Positions 17,073 through 24,784 of a stretch of DNA of 64,000 nucleotides are shown here, in pieces. The notes under the pieces were generated by a model. The model did not search any database, was not told the DNA's origin, and was given only the letters and a program-made list of their open reading frames with translations. How positions within the stretch are numbered: position 1 is the stretch's first letter; each line of letters opens with the position of its first letter. Made by a program: the position numbers and the translations under genes. This stretch comes from JBBQZO01 sp038207625 (lineage in GTDB: Bacteria; Pseudomonadota; Gammaproteobacteria; Burkholderiales; Burkholderiaceae_D): positions 248,001 through 312,000 of the forward strand of contig JBBQZO010000002.1 of NCBI GenBank assembly GCA_038207625.1. Reading direction: 5' to 3'.

Positions 17073-18125
17073 TCATCGCTTGCGCAGGCTCTCCGCCTCC
17101 ATCCGTAAATAGGTGCCGGAGGCATTGATGCGATTGGCCTGTTCGAACGCGGGAACGTGCTCGAAGCGACGCCAGTCGGTCGCCTGATAGGCCTCGTCGA
17201 AGCTTTGCATGTCGGCCACGGCCGCGCCCATTTTCTCGCGCAGGTACAGCAAATAGTCGCGTGTCAGTTGCAGGTCCACTTGCGGCTGACTTGACGCCGC
17301 GCCGTGGCCCGGCACCACCAGGCGCGCACCGGTGTCGCTCATGCGCGCCAGCGCCGCCAGCCAGGCCCGACTATCGGCGCTGCCGACGTAGGGAATGCGG
17401 CCGTTGAAATACAGGTCGCCGGCGAGCAGCACGCGGTCCTCTTCCACGAACAGCATCAGGTCCTCGTCGGAATGCGCGCCACTGCTGTCGATCAGCCGGA
17501 AGTGCACGCCACCCATTTCGAAGGCCTGCGCGCCCTGGCCGTCAAAGTGCAGCCAGCGGTCGGCGCCGAGCACCCGCGTGGCACTATCGACCCACGGCGC
17601 CAGCTCGACCCGGCGCTGCGCCAGGCGCGCATTGGCGAGGTCCGAGCCCGGATAGGCGCGGCCGTTTTCGTGTGCCCAGATCTGGGCGCCGCGCGCCTTG
17701 AACGCCTGCAGACCGTACACATGGTCGGCGTGGTAGTGGCTGACGATGACGCGCCGCACCGGCTGGGTCGTGACCGTGGCAATCGCCGCGAGCATCGCCG
17801 CGCCCAGTACCGGGGTACCGAGGCTGTCGAATACAACGACGCCGTCATCGGTGACGACGAAGGCGGCGTTCGACATATTGCCCTGATTGCCGGCGCTGGC
17901 CGCGCCGGTCTGGCCGAGGAAGTAGTAGACATGCGCCGACACCTTCAGTGGCGTCAGTAGCAGCGGCGCCGGCGCGGCAGCGGCGCCGGCAAGCTGCGCC
18001 AGACACACCAGCGCCAAGACGGTACGCGCGGAGAAGCGTGCGACGGCGCCGCTTATGCGTGCGTGGGAAACGCCATGCGGCGCCAACGTTGTATCAAGCA
18101 CGGTGTCTGCTCGCGCACGTGTCAT
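17073..18125 (-). CDS. MBL-fold metallohydrolase (SoxH / quinoprotein-relay type), exported
   Basis: The 350-residue protein has a hydrophobic export segment at residues 33-50 (VLALVCLAQLAGAAAA) and a metallo-beta-lactamase domain. The zinc motif HxHxDH is seen as SHYHADHVYG; further ligands lie in SSGAHSDEDLM and VVPGHGA. Related proteins occur beside sox genes (SoxH) and in quinoprotein dehydrogenase gene sets; their reaction is not settled. ATG 18125 is chosen because it lies four bases after the DsrE-like stop, which suggests coupling; a shorter start nearer the signal peptide is possible. Confidence 0.8.
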   Translation of the reverse strand: MTRARADTVLDTTLAPHGVSHARISGAVARFSARTVLALVCLAQLAGAAAAPAPLLLTPLKVSAHVYYFLGQTGAASAGNQGNMSNAAFVVTDDGVVVFDSLGTPVLGAAMLAAIATVTTQPVRRVIVSHYHADHVYGLQAFKARGAQIWAHENGRAYPGSDLANARLAQRRVELAPWVDSATRVLGADRWLHFDGQGAQAFEMGGVHFRLIDSSGAHSDEDLMLFVEEDRVLLAGDLYFNGRIPYVGSADSRAWLAALARMSDTGARLVVPGHGAASSQPQVDLQLTRDYLLYLREKMGAAVADMQSFDEAYQATDWRRFEHVPAFEQANRINASGTYLRMEAESLRKR

Positions 18126-18129
18126 GCGT

Positions 18130-18573
18130 TCAAGGGCGCAGGTAAGCGTAACCCTGTTCCTGGCGCCGCACCAGTTCGCCGACACCGGCCGGTACGACCC
18201 CGACATGATCAAGCAAATCGGCCTTGGTCAGCTTACGCCCACGCATGGTGTTTTCGCAGGCGACGACCTGCACACCCTGCGCGATGGTGTCGGCGACGTG
18301 CGCCGCCGAGGTGGACTCAAGCGTCAGCATATCCATGCCGGGGCCGTAGACGACGATCTCGATGTCGACGTTTTCCTTGCCGAAGTCCTTTTGCAGATTG
18401 TGGACATTGCCCAGCACGAGTTCCCATTTCCTGGAGTCGCTCTCGTCAACCTGAAACACAGCCTTGTGTTTTTTTACCGGCGCCGCCTTGGCGTCGTCGG
18501 CGAAACAGGGCGGCAGCGTGACCGCGCTCAGGACCAGCCCAAGTGCGCAGGCACGCGTGAAAATTGATGGCAT
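18130..18573 (-). CDS. DsrE-family protein with signal peptide
   Basis: The 147-residue protein has a Sec signal (ACALGLVLSAVTLPPCFA) and a DsrE/DsrF-like fold: KAVFQVDESDSRKWELVLGN, a mid-segment DIEIVVYGPGMDML, and the conserved cysteine in QVVACENTMRGRKLT. DsrE-like proteins move sulfur atoms between carriers on such a cysteine. An exported version directly upstream of an MBL hydrolase and the sox cluster suggests a role in periplasmic sulfur trafficking. AGGAG precedes ATG 18573 at six bases. Confidence 0.82.
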   Translation of the reverse strand: MPSIFTRACALGLVLSAVTLPPCFADDAKAAPVKKHKAVFQVDESDSRKWELVLGNVHNLQKDFGKENVDIEIVVYGPGMDMLTLESTSAAHVADTIAQGVQVVACENTMRGRKLTKADLLDHVGVVPAGVGELVRRQEQGYAYLRP

Positions 18574-18666
18574 ACGGTCTCCTCGATGTTGACGGCACAA
18601 ACAGAAAGGCAAGTATAGGTCGATTCACCGGCTCCGGCCTAAAATGTTTGGCACCGCCGCATCGCC

Positions 18667-19146
18667 TTACAGGCCCAGCTCGGACAGGCCAGGATGATCG
18701 TCGGGACGACGTCCTTGCGGCCAGTGAAATTTGCGCTCGCTGGCGGCTATCGGCAGGTCGTTGATACTGGCGTGGCGCTGTGCCATCAGACCATGTTCGT
18801 CGAATTCCCAGTTCTCGTTGCCATACGAGCGGAACCAGTTGCCGTCCTGGTCGCGCCACTCGTAGGCGAAGCGGACCGCGATACGATTGCCGTCGTGTGC
18901 CCACAGCTCCTTGATCAGCCGGTAGTCCAGCTCGCGCTCCCATTTGGCGCTCAGGAAGGCGACGATCTGCACGCGGCCGGTGACGAACTGCGCCCGGTTG
19001 CGCCAGCGCGAATCGGCTGTGTAGGCCAGCGCCACCCGTTGCGGATCGCGCCCGTTCCAGCCATCTTCGGCCATGCGCACTTTGTCGATCGCGCTGGCGC
19101 GTGAAAACGGCGGCAATGGTGGACGTGCTTCGTTCGGCAAACTCAT
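18667..19146 (-). CDS. DUF1348 family protein (NTF2-like fold)
   Basis: The 159-residue protein has the family signature: EDGWNGRDPQRVALAYT, DSRWRNR, FLSAKWERELDYRLIKELW and RFAYEWRDQDGNWFRSYG. DUF1348 members adopt a small SnoaL/NTF2-like barrel; their substrate is unknown. ATG 19146 (MSLPNEAR) has AAGGA upstream at seven bases. It lies about 90 bases upstream of the DsrE-like gene on the same strand; whether it belongs to the sox transcription unit is unclear. Confidence 0.85.
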   Translation of the reverse strand: MSLPNEARPPLPPFSRASAIDKVRMAEDGWNGRDPQRVALAYTADSRWRNRAQFVTGRVQIVAFLSAKWERELDYRLIKELWAHDGNRIAVRFAYEWRDQDGNWFRSYGNENWEFDEHGLMAQRHASINDLPIAASERKFHWPQGRRPDDHPGLSELGL

Positions 19147-19398
19147 GATGAAATCCTTTCTGTTGGCGGGGGCGGTTTCGGCGGCTCGGCATGCCATGCG
19201 CGGCGCCAGCTGGCACATGACAAGGACTGTACAAGAAAACGTCCGCCACGAGAACCGTGGGCCGGCGCAATTGATTATTCCGGCGCGCGCAATACCGGCC
19301 CGCTGCCGCCGTCGCGCGCGCCGCCCGCATAGCGCGTTTTCCCTTCGGCGCGCCCTGACAGGTTACACTGCGCCTGTTCACATATGCTCTTAGGTCCC

Positions 19399-20652
19399 AT
19401 GACGTTTCTCTCTCTCGGTCTGATCGACCCACTGCTGCGCACCCTCGACGAACTTGGCTACCAGAGCCCGACGCCGGTGCAGGCGCAAGCCATTCCGGCC
19501 GTGCTGGCCGGCCGCGACATGATGGCCGCCGCCCAGACCGGCACCGGCAAGACGGCCGGCTTCGCGCTGCCGCTGTTGCAAAGGCTGACCATGGAAGGCC
19601 CGCAAGTGGGCGCCAATTCGGTGCGCGTGCTGGTGCTGGTGCCGACCCGCGAACTGGCCGAACAGGTGCATCAGAGCTTTCGCGCGTATGGCGCCAGCCT
19701 GCCGCTGCGCACCGCCGTCGCCTATGGCGGCGTGAGCATCAACCCGCAGATGATGAAGCTGCGCAAAGGACTCGACGTGCTGGTGGCCACGCCGGGCCGC
19801 CTGCTGGACCTGTATCGCCAGAACGCGGTCAAGTTCGACCAGCTACAAACGCTGGTGCTCGACGAGGCCGACCGCATGCTCGACCTGGGTTTTTCGCGCG
19901 AGCTCGACGCGGTGTTTCTGGCGCTGCCAAAAAAACGCCAGACGCTGCTGTTTTCGGCCACGTTCTCCGACGAGATCCGCGCGCTGGCCGGCAAGATGCT
20001 GCACGATCCGCTGAGCATCGAAGTCAGTCCGCGCAACACCACCGTCAAGAGCGTCAAGCAGTGGGTGGTCCCGGTGGACAAGAAGCGCAAGCCCGAACTG
20101 TTCATCCACCTGCTCAAGAAGCAGCGCTGGGGCCAGGTGCTGGTGTTCGTCAAAACGCGCAAAGGCGTCGACCTGCTGGTGGACACCTTGCTCGACCAGG
20201 GCATCAGCGCCGATGCGATCCACGGCGACAAGCCGCAGCCGGCACGCCTGCGCGCGCTGGACCGCTTCAAGGCCTGCGAAGTGAAGATCCTGGTGGCCAC
20301 CGACGTGGCCGCGCGCGGGCTCGACATCGACGATCTGCCGCACGTGGTCAATTTCGATTTGCCGATCGTGGCCGAGGACTATATCCACCGGATCGGTCGC
20401 ACCGGACGGGCCGGCGCCACCGGCCAGGCGCTGTCGTTGGTCTGTGCCGACGAAGTGCCGCTGCTGGCGGCGATCGAGCTGCTGACCAAGCACACGCTTG
20501 AGCGGATCGACGAACCGGGCTTCGAGCCTGAACATCGGGTGCCGCAAACGGACACCAGCGGCCAGGTGCTGAAAAAACCCAAGAAACCGAAGAAGCCCAA
20601 GGGCGACGCGCCGCTGACCCAGCGCGACGTGCGCTTTAGTAAGCCGCGCTAG
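19399..20652 (+). CDS. rhlE: DEAD-box ATP-dependent RNA helicase, RhlE type
   Basis: The 417-residue helicase contains the motifs in order: the Q motif FLSLGLIDPLLRTLDELGY..PTPVQ, Walker A AAQTGTGKT, PTRELA, GG, TPGRLLD, DEADRMLD, SAT, then ARGLDID and HRIGRTGRAG. The C-terminus is a short lysine-rich tail (about PKKPKKPKKPKG), as in RhlE proteins, which work in ribosome assembly and mRNA decay. ATG 19399 (MTFLSLGL) is preferred; an in-frame ATG lies 15 bases upstream. The gene end is part of a degenerate tandem repeat. Confidence 0.93.
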   Translation: MTFLSLGLIDPLLRTLDELGYQSPTPVQAQAIPAVLAGRDMMAAAQTGTGKTAGFALPLLQRLTMEGPQVGANSVRVLVLVPTRELAEQVHQSFRAYGASLPLRTAVAYGGVSINPQMMKLRKGLDVLVATPGRLLDLYRQNAVKFDQLQTLVLDEADRMLDLGFSRELDAVFLALPKKRQTLLFSATFSDEIRALAGKMLHDPLSIEVSPRNTTVKSVKQWVVPVDKKRKPELFIHLLKKQRWGQVLVFVKTRKGVDLLVDTLLDQGISADAIHGDKPQPARLRALDRFKACEVKILVATDVAARGLDIDDLPHVVNFDLPIVAEDYIHRIGRTGRAGATGQALSLVCADEVPLLAAIELLTKHTLERIDEPGFEPEHRVPQTDTSGQVLKKPKKPKKPKGDAPLTQRDVRFSKPR

Positions 20653-20722
20653 CAGCGCGCGCGAGCGCTTTTGCAAGCCGCGCTGGCGGTGTGCGCTTTA
20701 GCAAGCAGCGCTGACGGCGCGC
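20629..20722. repeat. Three imperfect copies of the rhlE 3' end
   Basis: Related blocks of about 28-32 bases start at 20629, 20663 and 20691. They share GCGCTTT followed by A/GCAAGC and GCGCT. The first copy contains the last codons and stop of rhlE; the other two are non-coding. This looks like slippage or local duplication of the gene end. Confidence 0.6.
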
Positions 20723-20752
20723 GGCCAAGCGGCCCGCGCCTGCGCGGCGCGT

Positions 20753-21475
20753 TTACACGGCCGACTGCTCCGCCTGACCGAGCAGCTGGTCAAGCCGGTC
20801 GCGCAGGCTGCGCTCCATCTCGTCACCTTTGGCTTTTTGCACCGCCAGCAGATACGGCATGCGCAAGGCGCGAAATTCGTCGAGCGTTGTCGCGCGTTCG
20901 ACTTTCAGCTGCATCGTAAAGCCGCGCAAGCCGAGCGTGCTCTTGATGGTCTCGTTGAAGAATTTTTGCAGCGCCAGCGCTTCGGCCGCGCCGATTCGTT
21001 GCGCGTTGTAGGCGGGCGCGGCAATGCTGACCGGCGCCGCCAGCACGCTCGCCACCGGAATCGGGCTCAATTCCGCTTCACCTGACTCCTCGATGCTCGC
21101 CGGCAGAATTTCCGTGGCCGGTCCATCGTAATAAGCGGTATTGAGAACGCTGGAGAGCACGCTGTTCGGACCTGCGACGCCCAGGCGCGCCTTGGCGCGC
21201 GCGCGCGCCATCGCGGGCGGGCGCGTCGGCACCGGCTCGGGAGCGGCCTGCGGCAGCGGATCGGGCACCAGCGCGGCGATGAAGCCGCCGTCCGTCAGCG
21301 CCACCAGGCTATCCATGTCCAAATTCAGGCCGGCAATTTTCGCCAGCAATTCGGGGGTCGTCTTCTGGCCATCGACCAGGATCAACAGACTGCGCATGCG
21401 CGGCGCGACGCCGTATTTGCGCGTTGCGATTTCCTCGCGACCCTTGTCAGTTTTATCAAAAAGAAAATTATTCAT
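20753..21475 (-). CDS. Hypothetical protein, possible regulatory N-terminal domain
   Basis: The 240-residue protein has no signal peptide or membrane segment. Residues 1-75 form a compact domain (REEIATRKYGVAPRMRSLLI, then LDMDSLVALTDGGFIAAL) that recalls winged-helix-like N-terminal modules in betaproteobacterial proteins. A proline/alanine-rich linker follows at about residues 75-165, and a helical C-terminal part ends in MERSLRDRLDQLLGQAE. I do not recognise a family and assign no function. ATG 21475 (MNNFLFDK) is chosen; the longer frame upstream is AT-rich and non-coding. The gene converges with rhlE. Confidence 0.7.
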   Translation of the reverse strand: MNNFLFDKTDKGREEIATRKYGVAPRMRSLLILVDGQKTTPELLAKIAGLNLDMDSLVALTDGGFIAALVPDPLPQAAPEPVPTRPPAMARARAKARLGVAGPNSVLSSVLNTAYYDGPATEILPASIEESGEAELSPIPVASVLAAPVSIAAPAYNAQRIGAAEALALQKFFNETIKSTLGLRGFTMQLKVERATTLDEFRALRMPYLLAVQKAKGDEMERSLRDRLDQLLGQAEQSAV

Positions 21476-21646
21476 GGTGCACGCACAGTCGAGAAGGGCA
21501 ATGGCAATAACAAAGGGCAAATATACATCATTGCGCGCAAGATACACCAGAACTTACAGCACAATCTATACCGAGCAAGCCTTCGGATTCGGCGTTGCCC
21601 CACGCGCGCACCCGCTGGTCGCCGAATCGGCAACGATGCTTTGTCC

Positions 21647-21930
21647 TCACACGAGCACATCGCCGCTGGTGCGCGGTGCCACCAGTGGCATGTGCAGCAG
21701 CAAGTTCGTACCCTGACCCGGCGTGCTGGTGCGCGTGATCGTGCCACCCAGCAAGACCGTCACCAGCGTATCGCAACTATGCATGGTCCGTCCCAAGCCG
21801 CCCTGGCCGAGCTTGGCCATGAAGAAAAGATCGAACACCCGTTCGGTCCACTGCACGGGCGTTGCGCTGATGCGCGGGCTTATTTCACCATCGTATCGTT
21901 GCTCGTCGGCGCGCACGAACAATCGTGCGT
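21647..21930 (-). pseudogene. Decayed C-terminal fragment of a sensor histidine kinase
   Basis: The minus-strand translation contains ERVFDLFFMAKLGQGG, then LLGGTITRTSTPGQGT and HMPLVAP before a stop. This closely follows the end of a HATPase_c domain (typically RVFEPFFTTK, GTGLGLSI, GGxIxVxSxPGxGTxFxLxLP). The G-box is corrupted to GQGGLGRTM, and the N-box, HisKA domain and all upstream parts are missing, so it cannot be a working kinase. It lies just downstream of ribE in the same direction, at a probable synteny break. Confidence 0.72.
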
Positions 21931-21993
21931 CCGATGTGCTCGGGGACGGCGACACGCACATCGTTGACGCGATGCGGCGATCACGTCGTCCGC

Positions 21994-22617
21994 TTAGGCA
22001 GCTCTCGCGGAGAGGCTGAGCATGCGTTCGACGTAGCGCGCGATCAGGTCGATCTCGAGGTTGACCTGGCTGCCCTCCTTCAGATGTTTGAGGGTGGTCA
22101 CCGAGATCGTGTGGGGAATCAGGTTGATCGAAAAGCGGCACAGCTTGCCGGCACCAGCATCGAGGTCCTCGACCCGGTTCACGGTCAGTGACACGCCGTT
22201 GATGACGACCGAACCTTTGAAGGCCAGGTATTTGGCCAGGCTGTGCGGCGCGTCGATCACCAGTTCCCAGGACTCGCCCAGCGGGGCGAAACGATGCACC
22301 TGGCCGATCCCGTCAACATGACCGGACACCAGGTGGCCGCCCAGCCGTTCAGCCAGCGTCAGGGCCTTTTCGAGATTGACCTCGCCCGGCGCGTCCAGCC
22401 CGACCGTGCAGTTGAGACTCTCGCGCGAGACGTCGACGCTGAAGGCGTGTTCGGTTTTCGCAATCACGGTCATGCAGGCGCCGTTGATGGCGATCGAGTC
22501 GCCCAGACCGACGTCCTGCAGCGCCAGCGCGCCCGCGTCAATGTCGAGCCGCACGCCGGCTTCTTGGGGGGTAACAACGCAAATTTTGCCGACGGCGGCG
22601 ACGATTCCAGTAAACAT
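21994..22617 (-). CDS. ribE: Riboflavin synthase, alpha subunit
   Basis: The 207-residue enzyme dismutates two 6,7-dimethyl-8-ribityllumazine molecules to riboflavin. It has the two lumazine-binding repeats: MFTGIVAAVGKI, DSIAINGACMTVI and GHLVSGHVDGIGQV in the first half; GSVVINGVSLTVNRV and SINLIPHTISVTTL in the second. It starts 11 bases after ribD and is clearly co-transcribed. The lumazine synthase that supplies its substrate is encoded 16 kb away (5642-6124), although the two sets are normally adjacent in Burkholderiales. Confidence 0.97.
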   Translation of the reverse strand: MFTGIVAAVGKICVVTPQEAGVRLDIDAGALALQDVGLGDSIAINGACMTVIAKTEHAFSVDVSRESLNCTVGLDAPGEVNLEKALTLAERLGGHLVSGHVDGIGQVHRFAPLGESWELVIDAPHSLAKYLAFKGSVVINGVSLTVNRVEDLDAGAGKLCRFSINLIPHTISVTTLKHLKEGSQVNLEIDLIARYVERMLSLSARAA

Positions 22618-22628
22618 AAGGGGGTGTC

Positions 22629-23726
22629 CTAGGGAGAGATGAAGCGGGCAAGCAGGCGCAGATCGGCACCGATCTGGCTCACCGCATGAAATTTCAAGCG
22701 CTGTTGGTCGGCCAGCGTGGCCGGTGCCGCCAGCGCGAACATGCCCTGCGCGTCGCCCAGCAGACAGGGCGCCAGGTAGACCAGCAATTCGTCGACACAG
22801 CCCTCGCGCACCAGCGAGCCGTTGAGCTTGGCGCCAGCCTCGACATGCAGCTCGTTGATCTCGCGCCGCGCCAGTTCGCGCATCAGCTCGGGCAGATCGA
22901 CCTTGCCGTCTGCATTGGGCAGCATGATCACCTCGTGGCCGGCAGCGCGCAGCGCCGCCGCCTTGTCGGTCTGCTCGACGGCGCCGACGATCCAGCTGGC
23001 GCCGCCGGCCAGCGCGCGCGCGCCCAGGTCGATCTCGAGCCGGCTGTCGACGATGATGCGGCGCGGCTGGCGCGTCGTCTCGACCGCGCGCACGTTCAGC
23101 TGCGGGTCGTCGGCCTTGACGGTGCCGATCCCGGACAGGATCGCGCAGGCGCGCGCGCGCCAGGCGTGACCGTCGGCGCGCGCCTCGGGTCCGGTGATCC
23201 ATTGGCTTTGTCCGTCATGCAGCTCCGTCATGCCGTCCATACTGGCCGCCACTTTCAGACGTACCCAAGTGCGCGCGCGCTGCATGCGCGAGAAGAAACC
23301 GATATTCAATTCATAGGCGGACTCGGCCAGCAAGCCGCAGTGCACGGCGATGCCGGCGCGCGCCAAGCTCGCCATGCCCTGCCCGGCCACCAGCGGATTC
23401 GGATCGGCCAGCGCGGCCACCACCCGTCCCACCCCGGCCGCAACCAACGCGTGCGAACACGGCGGCGTGCGCCCGTGGTGGTTGCACGGTTCAAGCGTCA
23501 CGTAGACGGTGGCGCCGCGCACGTCGTGGCCGCGTGCTTGCGCATCGCGCAGCGCCATCACCTCTGCGTGGGCCTGGCCGGCCGGCTGGGTATGCCCCTG
23601 GCCAATCACCTGACCGTGCTGGACGATCACGCAGCCCACGCGCGGATTGGGCGAGGTGCTGTACATTGCTCTGGCTGCCCAGTCCAATGCCAGCGTCATT
23701 GCCTCGGTATCGTTATGTATGTCCAC
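22629..23726 (-). CDS. ribD: Bifunctional deaminase/reductase RibD
   Basis: The 365-residue enzyme deaminates and then reduces the pyrimidine intermediate of riboflavin synthesis. The N-terminal deaminase has the zinc motif HAEVMALR and LEPCNHHGRTPPCSHAL, and the PNPRVGCVIV start. The C-terminal reductase begins near WVRLKVAASMDGMTEL, with SQWITGPEARADGHAWRAR and INELHVEAGAKLNGSL. The GTG at 23726 (VDIHNDTEAM) is preferred because known RibD proteins begin several residues before the first conserved helix; the ATG at 23699 is the alternative and would clip it. It lies downstream of the minor-pilin genes on the same strand. Confidence 0.95.
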   Translation of the reverse strand: MDIHNDTEAMTLALDWAARAMYSTSPNPRVGCVIVQHGQVIGQGHTQPAGQAHAEVMALRDAQARGHDVRGATVYVTLEPCNHHGRTPPCSHALVAAGVGRVVAALADPNPLVAGQGMASLARAGIAVHCGLLAESAYELNIGFFSRMQRARTWVRLKVAASMDGMTELHDGQSQWITGPEARADGHAWRARACAILSGIGTVKADDPQLNVRAVETTRQPRRIIVDSRLEIDLGARALAGGASWIVGAVEQTDKAAALRAAGHEVIMLPNADGKVDLPELMRELARREINELHVEAGAKLNGSLVREGCVDELLVYLAPCLLGDAQGMFALAAPATLADQQRLKFHAVSQIGADLRLLARFISP

Positions 23727-23757
23727 TCGTGTCTTCGAAAAATATCCCGTCCGTGTG

Positions 23758-24315
23758 CTATGGCGCCTCGCTCGCGCCCGAGCAATCGCCCGCGCCGTGC
23801 TCGGGATCACACATCCTCGCCTGGCCCAGCATATTGACCTTGATGCGGCGCGTCTGGCGGTCCTGGAACAGCGACAGCGTGCCAAAGCGCGCCGCCGCGC
23901 TATTGGTCGCGCTGCAACTACGTCCCTCGCCATTATAAGCAACATAGTCGCGCCCGTGCTCGGCGCCGAAATTGGAGCCGATTGTCACGTCGGCCGGCAC
24001 AGGGCCGTGCGTGAGGATCAGCTCGGCGTCGGCGTCCAGTGCGGAGGCGCCGTCGCGTCCGACGGCGACCGCCCAGCCGGAGCGCCAGTCGCTGCCATTG
24101 AGCGGCGCCAGCACGACTTGGGCGTTGCGGGTGACGGCCAGCGAACGGGCCAGCCGGAGCGCTTCGAACAGTTCATTGACCGTGCAGCGCAAGCGCTGCT
24201 GGCGGATCAACTGGCCGAACGCGGGCAGCGCCAGCGTACTGAGGATCAGCATGATCGCCAGTGCGCCGAGCAATTCGAGCACAGTGTGGCCGCGCGTACC
24301 GCGCCGCCCCCTCAT
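23758..24315 (-). CDS. fimT: GspH/FimT-type minor pseudopilin
   Basis: The 185-residue protein has a class III prepilin leader: basic MRGRRGTRG, cleavage after the last G, then HTVLELLGALAIMLILSTLA with the conserved Glu at position 5. The globular part has a FimT/GspH-like ALRLARSLAVTRNAQVVL. It would be processed by PilD and join the pilus tip complex. The start overlaps the pilE-like stop (24312-24315, ATGA). In many species this gene heads the operon; here it is last. Confidence 0.82.
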   Translation of the reverse strand: MRGRRGTRGHTVLELLGALAIMLILSTLALPAFGQLIRQQRLRCTVNELFEALRLARSLAVTRNAQVVLAPLNGSDWRSGWAVAVGRDGASALDADAELILTHGPVPADVTIGSNFGAEHGRDYVAYNGEGRSCSATNSAAARFGTLSLFQDRQTRRIKVNMLGQARMCDPEHGAGDCSGASEAP

Positions 24316-24761
24316 GGCCAGCAATGGGCCGACGGCCCGGTGGCCGAGCGGCGCCCGGTACTGCTGAGCACCAAGGTGGCGCATTCCGGATCGGCGATGT
24401 GGCGGCCAATCTTGTCGGTGCCCGGCATCGCGATCAGTTCGACGCATTCGACCAAACTGGCATCGGCGCACGGGCGCGCCGCCAGTTCGTAGGCGCTGGC
24501 CGATGCGCTATCGCCGGACCACCATTTGAAGCGCGTCTGCTGCGCCTCGGTGGAGGCCGACGAGAACACGCTATAGCGGTTATTCTGGGCAAAATAGCGC
24601 TCTTGTTGCTGCATCGTGATGAGCAGCGCAACCATGCCTTCGACGCGGCGCGTGCGCACAAGGTGGCTTTGATAGCTGGGCACGGCCAGCGCCAGCAACA
24701 TCGCGCACAAGGTCACCACGAGCATCATTTCGACCAGGGTAAATCCGTACTGCTGGCGCAT
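24312..24761 (-). CDS. pilE: PilE-type minor pilin
   Basis: The 149-residue prepilin has a short leader and the consensus GFTLVEMMLVVTLCAMLLALAVPSY with Glu5. A pair of cysteines near the C-terminus (CVELI and CATLVLSS) fits the disulfide loop of pilins. In pilV-pilW-pilX-pilY1-pilE operons it acts as a minor pilin priming pilus assembly, rather than as the major subunit. A strong AAGGAGG lies four bases before ATG 24761. It is 23 bases after pilY1. Confidence 0.85.
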   Translation of the reverse strand: MRQQYGFTLVEMMLVVTLCAMLLALAVPSYQSHLVRTRRVEGMVALLITMQQQERYFAQNNRYSVFSSASTEAQQTRFKWWSGDSASASAYELAARPCADASLVECVELIAMPGTDKIGRHIADPECATLVLSSTGRRSATGPSAHCWP

Positions 24762-24784
24762 GCGGCCTCCTTGAAAAGTGAACG

